6,946 nt of DNA from Candidatus Nomurabacteria bacterium (GCA_943349725.1 CALQZP010000053.1:1-6946); one strand, 5' to 3'; numbered from the stretch's first letter, positions 1-5,701 are shown. Translations and numbers: made by a program. Notes: a model not told the origin generated them from the letters alone.

Positions 1-47
1 ATTGCCGTAGCAAGAACAATAAGTGTCGTGTTTACGTCTAGCACCAT
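1..47 (-). CDS. N-terminal fragment of an unknown, probably membrane protein
   Basis: Reading the minus strand from the ATG at 47-45 gives an open frame, MVLDVNTTLIVLATA, that leaves the window after 15 codons. The fragment is hydrophobic after residue 7, as expected for a first membrane segment or signal anchor, but it is too short to name a family. Support comes from context: a good -10 box (TATACT on the minus strand, 61-56) lies 8 nt upstream of the ATG, and the preceding minus-strand gene ends in a terminator hairpin, so a new transcription unit is expected here. There is no Shine-Dalgarno sequence; the transcript may start at or next to the ATG. The start could equally lie outside the window. 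Confidence 0.4.
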   Translation of the reverse strand, partial: MVLDVNTTLIVLATA

Positions 48-55
48 AGCCTAGG

Positions 56-61
56 AGTATA
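56..61 (-). promoter_or_regulatory. Candidate -10 box (TATACT) for the leftmost minus-strand gene
   Basis: The minus strand reads TATACT at 61-56, identical to the -10 box proposed for the Clp gene at 2808-2813. The gap from the hexamer to the ATG at 47 is 8 nt, so initiation 6-8 nt downstream would give a leaderless or nearly leaderless mRNA. No good -35 hexamer is visible at 16-18 bp spacing (TGGAAA at 84-79 is poor). Confidence 0.4.
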
Positions 62-90
62 CGTCAATATCAGCCTTTTTTCCAGTAGCG

Positions 91-124
91 CAAAAAAAGA
101 GGCACCATTATTTATAATGGCGCC
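91..124 (-). terminator. Rho-independent terminator of the small minus-strand gene
   Basis: Two 10-nt arms (101-110 and 115-124) enclose a 4-nt loop. Read on the minus strand, the arms GGCGCCATTA and TAATGGTGCC pair over all 10 positions with a single G-U wobble. They are followed by TCTTTTTTTG (100-91), a U-rich tail. Read on the plus strand the same position is an A-C mismatch and there is no T-run, so the structure is oriented for minus-strand transcription. It lies 18 nt after the stop codon of the gene at 427-143. Confidence 0.8.
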
Positions 125-142
125 AGTTGGCTCATGGCAAGA

Positions 143-427
143 TCAGTGACTCTGGAAAAGTCGCAATTCTTCTCGGTAGAATTGCTTGATATCGGCGAGG
201 ACTTTGTGTGTGGCGTCTTCGGGGTCATTCACGAGCATACTTTGGCGAGAGGTGACGGAGAGAAGAGCAGTCTCTTTATGAATGAGCTCTTGAAGCTTTT
301 TCAGAACCGAATTAGGGTCGTTCGTGAGTGCGGCAAGAAAGTCGGCTAGGGCGATGGGATTGTTGCTCAAATGGTGCTTCACCTTTGTAGCAACCGCGTG
401 AACAATATAGTCATGGCTCACATTCAT
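143..427 (-). CDS. Small hypothetical protein, 94 aa
   Basis: I do not recognise this family. The 94-residue product starts MNVSHDYIVHAVATKV, has no signal peptide, membrane segment or cysteine, and looks like a soluble, mostly helical protein. Its middle part (about residues 25-50, ADFLAALTNDPNSVLKKLQE) resembles two amphipathic helices, and the C-terminus (KVLADIKQFYREELRLF) is a third charged helix. The gene is supported by the terminator 18 nt beyond its TGA (145-143), by a purine-rich GAGAAAG 6 nt before the ATG that could act as a weak ribosome binding site, and by a candidate -10 box (GATACT, 471-466) about 38 nt upstream. It is divergent from the cysteine desulfurase gene. A 71-codon plus-strand frame covers the same DNA but lacks comparable signals. 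The gene is probable, its function unknown. Confidence 0.6.
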   Translation of the reverse strand: MNVSHDYIVHAVATKVKHHLSNNPIALADFLAALTNDPNSVLKKLQELIHKETALLSVTSRQSMLVNDPEDATHKVLADIKQFYREELRLFQSH

Positions 428-462
428 ATTTTTCTTTCTCAGAAGTTTCTTTTTTCTTAAAA

Positions 463-491
463 AAGAGTATCTTACAGACTAATTATGTCAA
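463..491. promoter_or_regulatory. Overlapping divergent promoters between the small gene and the desulfurase gene
   Basis: The sequence AGTATCTT (466-473) can be read as a -10 box in both directions: TATCTT (468-473) for the plus-strand desulfurase gene, 11 nt before its ATG, and GATACT (471-466) for the minus-strand small gene. A perfect TTGACA occurs on the minus strand at 491-486, overlapping the desulfurase start codon, but its spacing to GATACT is only 14 bp. The plus strand has only a weak -35 (TTTCTT, near 446-451). Overlap of the two -10 boxes would make the two directions mutually exclusive. This is pattern reading only. Confidence 0.35.
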
Positions 492-1780
492 ATCGCAGAA
501 CTAAAAGCTTTACGCCCGTCCGAAGGGATCTTCATCCGGGCGGGCTAAACGCTAAACGCTGTTACCTGGACTACGCCTCCACAACACCGCTCGACCGGCG
601 GGTGAAAAAGGCGATGGAGCCGTTTTGGGGAAAGGTATTCGGAAATCCGAGCTCCATTCATACCGAAGGAGTTGGTGCGAAGAAAGCACTTGATGAAGCG
701 CGCACCGCAGTCGCGCGATGTCTTGAGGCACACGCAGATGAAATCGTGTTCACCAGTGGCGGGACCGAGGCCAACAACCTCGCCATTCTCGGCACAGTAT
801 TCACTGCATTCGTATCATATAGCTACGATCGTAGCTATATGATACGAAATACCAAACCTCATATCGTTACCACCAACATTGAACACGCATCTATCCTGGA
901 ACCCCTTCGATCGCTTGAACGAGAAGGGCGTGCGGAGGTGACCTATGTACCGGTTGAGGAGAGTGGAGTGGTGAATCCTGAAAACATACTCTCTGCAGTT
1001 CGCCCGAATACCGTTTTGGTTTCCGTGCAGTATGCGAACAACGAAATCGGAACGATTCAACCGATTCGTAAAATCGGTCAGCTTCTTGTTCCCATCCGTA
1101 ATTCTAAATTCATACTTCATAACTCTTCGAATGAAAAACGATACCCCGTTTTTCATTCGGACGCGTGCCAAGCGCCGTTATATTTACGCTGTCTTATAAA
1201 TGCACTGGGTGTTGACCTTCTTACTCTTGATGCACACAAAATCTACGGACCCAAAGGCGTGGGCGCACTTTATGTTCGGAGAGGTACACCGTTCTCACCG
1301 GTGCTACTCGGAGGTGGGCAAGAAAGAGGACGGCGTTCCACCACTGAAAATATTCCCGGTATCGTCGGCTTCGTCGAAGCGCTTCGTATTGCAACCGCGG
1401 AACGAGAAAAGGAATCACTTCGCATTACAAAATTACGCGATTATCTCTATTCTCAAATTCTCAAGAATTTGAGAATAGATGTTGCGGTGAATGGAAGCAT
1501 AAAGGAGGACGAGCGATTGCCGAACAATCTGAACATTTCACTCCCTGGAGTGGACACCGAATTTCTCACACTTCAGCTTGATACTGAAGGCGTTGCCGTG
1601 TCCACCAAAAGTTCCTGTTTGAAAGATGAAAAGGAATCGTATGTGATTTCGGCGCTCGGTGGCACTCCAGAGCGGGCACGTTCGTCTTTACGTTTGACGC
1701 TTGGGCGCTTCACGACCAAAAAGGAAATTGACCTCTGCGTCCACGCACTCAAAAAGGTGCTCACCCTGTCAAAGAAATAA
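485..1780 (+). CDS. iscS: Cysteine desulfurase (NifS/IscS family) with palindrome-encoded insertions
   Basis: This PLP enzyme removes sulfur from L-cysteine as an enzyme-bound persulfide, giving alanine, and passes sulfur to Fe-S cluster assembly or tRNA thiolation. The 431-aa product shows the class V aminotransferase core: CYLDYASTTPLD (26-37), GNPSSIH (53-59), FTSGGTEANNLA (89-100), the PLP-stacking H134 in NIEH, NNEIGTIQ, D226 and Q229 in HSDACQA, the PLP lysine K252 in DAHKIYGPKGVGALY, the RRSTTENIPGIVGF segment, and the catalytic C378 in STKSSC, followed by LRLTLGRFTT. It is about 30-40 residues longer than typical NifS-like proteins. The extra length includes an N-terminal extension (1-25), an insertion near 106-124 and one near 205-222, and these coincide with inverted repeats in the DNA. 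No IscU or Fe-S scaffold gene is next to it, so the partner is unknown. The ATG at 485 has no Shine-Dalgarno; the TATCTT box ends 11 nt upstream. The core match is firm; IscS versus NifS naming is not. Confidence 0.95.
   Translation: MSNRRTKSFTPVRRDLHPGGLNAKRCYLDYASTTPLDRRVKKAMEPFWGKVFGNPSSIHTEGVGAKKALDEARTAVARCLEAHADEIVFTSGGTEANNLAILGTVFTAFVSYSYDRSYMIRNTKPHIVTTNIEHASILEPLRSLEREGRAEVTYVPVEESGVVNPENILSAVRPNTVLVSVQYANNEIGTIQPIRKIGQLLVPIRNSKFILHNSSNEKRYPVFHSDACQAPLYLRCLINALGVDLLTLDAHKIYGPKGVGALYVRRGTPFSPVLLGGGQERGRRSTTENIPGIVGFVEALRIATAEREKESLRITKLRDYLYSQILKNLRIDVAVNGSIKEDERLPNNLNISLPGVDTEFLTLQLDTEGVAVSTKSSCLKDEKESYVISALGGTPERARSSLRLTLGRFTTKKEIDLCVHALKKVLTLSKK
514..545 (+). repeat. Inverted repeat in the N-terminal extension of the desulfurase gene
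   Basis: GCCCGTCCG (514-522) pairs with CGGGCGGGC (537-545) across a 14-nt loop; 9 bp with one T-G wobble (519/540) that pairs only in the plus-strand RNA. It encodes part of residues 10-21, upstream of the conserved core that begins at residue 26. A short direct repeat (GCTAAAC twice) follows directly. This is shorter than the other repeats in the gene and could be chance. Confidence 0.45.
809..848 (+). repeat. 40-bp perfect palindrome inside the desulfurase coding sequence
   Basis: TTCGTATCATATAGCTACGA (809-828) is followed with no spacer by its exact reverse complement (829-848). The palindrome stays in frame and encodes residues 109-121 (FVSYSYDRSYMIR). In NifS/IscS relatives the distance between the LG of the helix after GGTEANN and the conserved H-I-V/I-T strand is about 12 residues; here it is about 22. 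So the palindrome sits where the protein is roughly 10 residues too long. The symmetry was checked base by base; flanking bases 808 and 849 (A and A) end it. Confidence 0.95.
1126..1161 (+). repeat. Hairpin repeat with 15-nt arms inside the desulfurase coding sequence
   Basis: Arms 1126-1140 and 1147-1161 flank a 6-nt loop (ATACCC). The inner 13 bp (CGAATGAAAAACG against CGTTTTTCATTCG) are perfect; outside them are a T-G wobble and a T-A pair. The repeat encodes residues 214-226, ending in the codon of the PLP-binding Asp226. The stretch just before it (1098-1125, AT-rich, encoding part of NSKFILHNS) also has no counterpart in the family. Together they lengthen the segment before HSDACQA by roughly a dozen residues. 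Confidence 0.9.
1446..1479 (+). repeat. Hairpin repeat with 16-nt arms inside the desulfurase coding sequence
   Basis: TCTATTCTCAAATTCT (1446-1461) is separated by 2 nt from its exact reverse complement (1464-1479). It encodes residues 321-332 (about LYSQILKNLRID), the helix and turn before the VAVNGS strand. Here the protein is at most one or two residues longer than relatives, so the repeat seems to have replaced rather than extended existing sequence. Confidence 0.9.
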
Positions 1781-1846
1781 CTACGTTGGATTTAGGTCTA
1801 GCGGTGGATAATCTTGGACATAAGCCACGCCACGCTATGTTTCTAC

Positions 1847-1875
1847 TTGCTTCATATCCGTTCTTTCGTCATACT
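1847..1875 (+). promoter_or_regulatory. Candidate promoter of the HtrA-like gene
   Basis: TTGCTT (1847-1852), a 17-bp spacer and CATACT (1870-1875) form a plausible sigma-70-type promoter. The -10 box ends 8 nt before the ATG at 1884, so transcription would start at or just before the start codon, giving a leaderless mRNA. No Shine-Dalgarno sequence is present, which fits. Confidence 0.45.
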
Positions 1876-1883
1876 CTACTTTA

Positions 1884-2768
1884 ATGGAACAGCTCAATAA
1901 ACAACAACTTATTCTCCTCGCTCTCCTCGTCTCGTTTGTTACTTCAATAGCGACGGGTATTATTACAGTGTCCCTTATGGACCAAGCTCCGCAGGGAATT
2001 ACCCAAACCATTAACCGTGTGGTTGAAAAGACGATTGAGCGCGTGGTGACGGTGCCGGCCAAACAAGTGGCTGCCGTTGTCACCAAGGAAACCGTGGTCG
2101 TGAAGGCGGACGATTTCATCATCAGTGCGATTGAAAAGAACACAGGAAGCGTCGTTCGCATTAAAGAAATAAAAGGAGAAGGGCAGTCCAATTTTGCTGG
2201 CCTTGGTCTTGTTGTTTCGCATGACGGGCTTATCGCCTCGGACATTAGTGTCGCCTATCGTAAAACTGACAGTTTGGGAAACGCAATTGCGGAAAGCTAT
2301 GTCGGCGTATTTCCAGACGGAAGAATTTTCCCGTTAAACATTATCTATTCAGACCCAAGTGTGGGACTGATCTTTTTCCAGGTGATTTTGCAGGATAAGG
2401 AAAAGGGGGCATACCGATTTAAAACTCCCGAATTTGGTCAGGGGGAGCTGAAGCTTGGTCAAACGGTGGTGGCTCTTTCGGGAGACGACTCGAGTGCTGT
2501 ATCTACCGGTATCATTTCAAACCTCGTCCAAAAAAGTGAATCGAAACAGATCGAGGCGACAACAACACTGCAGATAACCAAAGAACTTATGGCCATCAAG
2601 ACCGATATCCGTTCCACCGAGCTTGTCGCGGGCTCAATCCTGCTCAACCTCCAGGGGGAGGTGATTGGACAGAGCGCGGGTTCCTTGAGTGCAAATCGAA
2701 ACACCTTCGTGCCGATTCAAAAGGTGCTCGACGTACAACGAAAAATTACTGCGCGAGCGACTAACTGA
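1884..2768 (+). CDS. Membrane-anchored HtrA/trypsin-like pseudoprotease
   Basis: The 294-aa product has a short N-terminus, one membrane segment (about residues 9-32) and a hydrophilic, valine-rich linker (about 40-72), then a domain that follows the HtrA/DegP trypsin-like fold outside the membrane: SVVRI (89-93), a GLGLVVSHDGLIAS strand pair (106-119), SDPSVGLIFFQV (156-167), LGQTVVALSGD (191-201), STGIISNL (207-214) and LLNLQGEVIGQ (253-263). Aligned by eye to HtrA motifs, all three catalytic positions are changed: the His of TNNHV is S122, the Asp of DLAV is G161, and the Ser of GNSGG is A249. There is no PDZ domain. It should therefore be a non-cleaving binding or scaffold protein of the cell envelope, or a regulator; its target is unknown. 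It precedes the Clp ATPase gene, which has its own promoter. The fold assignment rests on motif spacing and is fairly but not fully certain. Confidence 0.75.
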   Translation: MEQLNKQQLILLALLVSFVTSIATGIITVSLMDQAPQGITQTINRVVEKTIERVVTVPAKQVAAVVTKETVVVKADDFIISAIEKNTGSVVRIKEIKGEGQSNFAGLGLVVSHDGLIASDISVAYRKTDSLGNAIAESYVGVFPDGRIFPLNIIYSDPSVGLIFFQVILQDKEKGAYRFKTPEFGQGELKLGQTVVALSGDDSSAVSTGIISNLVQKSESKQIEATTTLQITKELMAIKTDIRSTELVAGSILLNLQGEVIGQSAGSLSANRNTFVPIQKVLDVQRKITARATN

Positions 2769-2787
2769 TCGGATAGAGATTTTGTTT

Positions 2788-2813
2788 TTGGCAAGGAGTT
2801 TTTGTGCTATACT
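2788..2813 (+). promoter_or_regulatory. Candidate promoter of the Clp ATPase gene
   Basis: TGCTATACT (2805-2813 region) contains TATACT (2808-2813) preceded by TG one base upstream, an extended -10 arrangement. TTGGCA (2788-2793) resembles a -35 box but only 14 bp separate the two, so recognition may rest on the extended -10. The predicted transcript would carry a leader of about 145 nt before the ATG at 2966. Confidence 0.5.
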
Positions 2814-2840
2814 GGCCACAAACTTGAAATGCCAAATCCG

Positions 2841-2956
2841 AAATTCTAAACAATAATTAAAGCCCGAAAATATAAAACTCTAAGCGCATTGTGTAAGGTA
2901 CTCTGGTTTGATAATTGTGGCTTTGCTTAGTTTTTCTGATTTCTGATTTAGAATTT
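2841..2956 (+). repeat. Nested long-range inverted repeat in the Clp leader
   Basis: The 10-nt outer arms (2841-2850 and 2947-2956) are exact reverse complements and enclose 6-nt inner arms (2859-2864 and 2919-2924). The right outer arm ends 9 nt before the start codon. The 9-mer AATTCTAAA from this repeat also occurs at 1100-1108, in the AT-rich insertion of the desulfurase gene. The arms are AT-rich, so part of this may be low complexity. Confidence 0.45.
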
Positions 2957-2965
2957 ATAAAATTT

Positions 2966-5674
2966 ATGCCTCCCTTTCATCACTTTACCACCAAAGCTAA
3001 AGAAGCAATTAGGCGAGCTCACGAGCTCGCTATTGAACGTGGCCAAAATCACGTTAATCCGCTTCATCTGCTCGCAGGGCTGATGCTTCAGGAGGAGAGT
3101 ATTGTTCTCGCTATTCTTGAAAAGCTTGAGGTGGACACGGTACTCCTCACCGACTCCATTCTTGAGTCCATTGAGGGCGCCGAAGGATCCTCTGTCCTCT
3201 CACCATCCTATCAAATATATCTTACACCTGAACTTGCACAGATATTGGAGGGGGGAAGTAAAGTAGCTGCGGTTCTCAAAGACGAGTTTGTGTCCACTGA
3301 ACACCTTTTTCTCGCAATGTTTGATGTCGGCGGAACCGCGCGTGAAATGCTCACACGATTTAAGCTGGATAAACTGGCGGTCCTTCGCGTGCTGGAGGAA
3401 CTTAGGAGCAGCCGAGTGACCGAAACATCGGTTACTCCAAGGAAATTTAAGTTTCTCGCGAAGTTTACGCGGAATCTTACCGTGCTCGCCCGTGAGAACA
3501 AACTTGACCCCGTCATTGGGCGGGACAACGAAATCTCCCGCATCGTGCAGATACTTTCTCGTCGCACCAAAAATAATCCGATACTTATCGGGGAGGCGGG
3601 AGTGGGGAAGACCGCGATTGTGGAGGGTCTCGCCCTGCGTATGTCGCAAGGCGACATACCCGAATCACTCAAAGACAAAGAGCTTGTGTCACTAGACCTT
3701 GGGCTCCTTATCGCTGGTACCAAGTATCGTGGTGAGTTTGAGGAGCGTCTCAAAAACATTATGAAGGAGGTGGAGAAGTCGGAAGGGCGCGTCATTATGT
3801 TTATTGATGAAATCCACACCATCGTTGGCGCGGGTGCCGCCGAAGGCGCGATGGACGCGTCAAATATGCTGAAGCCCGCTCTCGCGCGCGGAGAGCTTCG
3901 CGCGATTGGTGCGACGACGATTAAAGAATATCAAAAACATATTGAGAAGGACCCGGCGCTTTCCCGCCGTTTCCAGCCGGTCTTTGTCGCCGAGCCGTCT
4001 GTTGAAGACGCCATCACGATTCTGCGAGGACTCAAAGAAAAATATGAGCTTTTCCACGGCGTGCATATTACGGATGAATCAATCATTACCGCCGTCAATC
4101 TCTCCGCTCGCTACATCACCGACCGTTATCTTCCCGACAAAGCGGTAGATCTTATAGACGAGGCGGCGTCCTCGCTCAAAATTGCGCTCGAAAATATGCC
4201 CCCCGTGCTTGAAGAAACACGCCGTAAGGTGATGCGTCTTGAAATTGAGCGCGAAGCGCTGAAGAAGGATGCCGATACTTCCAAGACCGCGAAGGCTCGC
4301 ATCAATGAAATTGAAACCGAGATCGCCGACTATAAGGAGAAGACAGAGGAGCTTGAGCTGAAGTGGAAGAACGAGAAAGAGACACTCACCGAAATCAAGA
4401 AGGCGAAGAAAGAGTTGGAGACGTTTCGTATAGATGCGGAACACGCGGAGGCGCGTGCCGACCTTTCAAAGGCCGCGGAAATTCGTTACGGCAGAATTCC
4501 CGTGCTCCAAAAAGAATTGGAGGCGAATATCAAACGTCTTAAGAAACTCCAGAGCTCGCGCAGGATTCTCAAAGAAGAAATTATGGGCAACGATATCGCC
4601 GAGATTGTCGGCAAGTGGACGGGCATTCCCGTAACCCGAATGCTGGAAGAAGAAAGCTCTAAACTGATGCGTATTGAAGAAGAGCTGAAGCGTCGTATTA
4701 TTGGACAGGATAACCCCATCACGCGCGTTTCCGATGCCATCAAGCGTAGTCGCGCGGGTATTTCCGACCCGAACCGACCCATTGGCTCATTCCTGTTCCT
4801 TGGTCCCACCGGCGTGGGAAAGACCGAGCTGACGAAAGCGATCGCCGAGTTTATGTTCAACGACGACCGGGCGCTTATTCGCGTGGATATGTCGGAGTTT
4901 ATGGAGAAGCACTCGCTCTCCAAGCTCATTGGCGCGCCACCCGGCTACGTTGGCTACGAAGAGGGAGGGACCCTTACCGAAACCATTCGTCATCGTCCGT
5001 ATGCCGTCATCCTGTTTGACGAAATAGAGAAGGCGCACCCGGAGGTGTTCAACATCCTGCTTCAGATTCTGGACAACGGTAGGCTTACGGACGCAAAAGG
5101 ACGCATCGTCAATTTCCGTAACACTATCATTATTCTCACCTCAAACATTGGCGCGCAGTTCATAGACAAGATGCAACGCCTCGGGTTTGCGGTTGCGGGG
5201 AAGGAGAATGACTATGATGACGCGAAGAACAAAGTGACAGCAGCGCTCAAAGATCACTTCCGTCCTGAGTTCCTGAACCGTCTGGACGACATCATTATTT
5301 TCGACATTCTCACTCCCGAGGCTGTTTCAAGTATCGTCGGTATTCAACTTCGCGAGGTTGAAGAGCGTCTCAAAACAAAGGAGCTTTCCATTTCGGTCGC
5401 GCCGGAGGTGTACACATATCTTGCGAAGGAAGGATACAACCCGCAGTATGGTGCACGCCCGCTCAAGCGTCTTATTCAAAACAAAGTATTAAACCCTGTC
5501 GCCTCACTCATTATTGGTAAAGGTCTGGAAAAAGGTGGCACTGTCGCGCTCACCATGAAGAACGGCGATATTCACTTTGAGGTCAAAAAGGGGAGAGGCA
5601 CTCGCAATGGAAACGGAAGGCCCGTCAAAAGCGACATTATGACCGAGCAACCGATTGAGGTGAAAGGAAGCTGA
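2966..5674 (+). CDS. clpB: Hsp100 ATPase, ClpB-type with a ClpC-like ClpP-docking loop
   Basis: This 902-aa protein is a double-ring AAA+ unfoldase that threads proteins through its hexamer pore using ATP. Order of parts: Clp N-domain (about 1-145, two helical repeats beginning FTTKAKEAIRRAHELA), linker, AAA-1 with Walker A GEAGVGKT (209-216, K215) and Walker B VIMFIDE (276-282), a long coiled-coil middle domain (about 414-545), AAA-2 with Walker A GPTGVGKT (613-620, K619) and Walker B VILFDE (681-686), and the C-terminal small domain (YGARPLKRLIQ). The approximately 130-residue middle domain, with its RYGRIPVLQKELE end, and GAMDASNMLKPALARGEL are ClpB-like; ClpC middle domains are much shorter. 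Yet AAA-2 carries LGF (739-741) in a segment that matches ClpC, where this tripeptide binds ClpP. A 29-residue Gly/Lys-rich tail ends the protein. The ATG at 2966 is chosen over a TTG at 2915 because the family starts at MPPFHHFTTKAKEA and the earlier residues are leader sequence. Tandem stops TGA-TAG end the gene. Confidence 0.95.
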   Translation: MPPFHHFTTKAKEAIRRAHELAIERGQNHVNPLHLLAGLMLQEESIVLAILEKLEVDTVLLTDSILESIEGAEGSSVLSPSYQIYLTPELAQILEGGSKVAAVLKDEFVSTEHLFLAMFDVGGTAREMLTRFKLDKLAVLRVLEELRSSRVTETSVTPRKFKFLAKFTRNLTVLARENKLDPVIGRDNEISRIVQILSRRTKNNPILIGEAGVGKTAIVEGLALRMSQGDIPESLKDKELVSLDLGLLIAGTKYRGEFEERLKNIMKEVEKSEGRVIMFIDEIHTIVGAGAAEGAMDASNMLKPALARGELRAIGATTIKEYQKHIEKDPALSRRFQPVFVAEPSVEDAITILRGLKEKYELFHGVHITDESIITAVNLSARYITDRYLPDKAVDLIDEAASSLKIALENMPPVLEETRRKVMRLEIEREALKKDADTSKTAKARINEIETEIADYKEKTEELELKWKNEKETLTEIKKAKKELETFRIDAEHAEARADLSKAAEIRYGRIPVLQKELEANIKRLKKLQSSRRILKEEIMGNDIAEIVGKWTGIPVTRMLEEESSKLMRIEEELKRRIIGQDNPITRVSDAIKRSRAGISDPNRPIGSFLFLGPTGVGKTELTKAIAEFMFNDDRALIRVDMSEFMEKHSLSKLIGAPPGYVGYEEGGTLTETIRHRPYAVILFDEIEKAHPEVFNILLQILDNGRLTDAKGRIVNFRNTIIILTSNIGAQFIDKMQRLGFAVAGKENDYDDAKNKVTAALKDHFRPEFLNRLDDIIIFDILTPEAVSSIVGIQLREVEERLKTKELSISVAPEVYTYLAKEGYNPQYGARPLKRLIQNKVLNPVASLIIGKGLEKGGTVALTMKNGDIHFEVKKGRGTRNGNGRPVKSDIMTEQPIEVKGS

Positions 5675-5701
5675 TAGCTTTTAGGTTCTAACCTTTAGGA
5701 A

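Larger units (their letters stand above)
2769..2965 (+). other. Intergenic region and long leader of the Clp ATPase gene
   Basis: After the promoter, about 2820-2965 is AT-rich and noncoding. It holds a nested inverted repeat: AAATTCTAAA (2841-2850) against TTTAGAATTT (2947-2956), and inside it AAAGCC (2859-2864) against GGCTTT (2919-2924). A short tandem repeat (CTGATTT twice, about 2937-2950) lies next to the right arm. No CIRCE-type (TTAGCACTC-N9-GAGTGCTAA) or CtsR-type operator is visible. No Shine-Dalgarno precedes the ATG; the last bases are TATAAAATTT. The leader could fold over the start region, but no known riboswitch class is recognised. Confidence 0.5.

Noticed and set aside
134..349. 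71-codon plus-strand frame opposite the small minus-strand gene
   Set aside because: It overlaps the minus-strand frame completely, has no visible ribosome binding site or promoter, and the adjacent terminator hairpin is oriented for the minus strand.
809..1479. CRISPR array or insertion-sequence ends as an explanation for the palindromes
   Set aside because: There is no regular repeat-spacer pattern, no shared arm sequence, no target-site duplication and no transposase frame.
1818..1840. Possible terminator hairpin after the desulfurase gene
   Set aside because: ACATA(A)GC against GCTATGT is a 7-bp stem with a bulge, followed by only three Ts; too weak to call.
2915..2965. TTG start extending the Clp ATPase by 17 residues
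   Set aside because: The extra residues (MWLCLVFLISDLEF...) translate the AT-rich leader repeat and do not belong to the Clp N-domain; the ATG at 2966 fits the family.
2769..2965. CIRCE or CtsR operator before the Clp gene
   Set aside because: I looked for TTAGCACTC-N9-GAGTGCTAA and the tandem GGTCAAA-type heptads and found neither.
3013..3030. GCGAGCT-CACG-AGCTCGC hairpin near the start of the Clp gene
   Set aside because: Only 7 bp, and it encodes the ordinary RRAHELA helix of the Clp N-domain without added length; probably chance.
3211..3822. 203-codon minus-strand frame inside the Clp gene
   Set aside because: It is a shadow of the strongly conserved plus-strand coding sequence; the Ser/Arg-rich composition is typical of such antisense frames.
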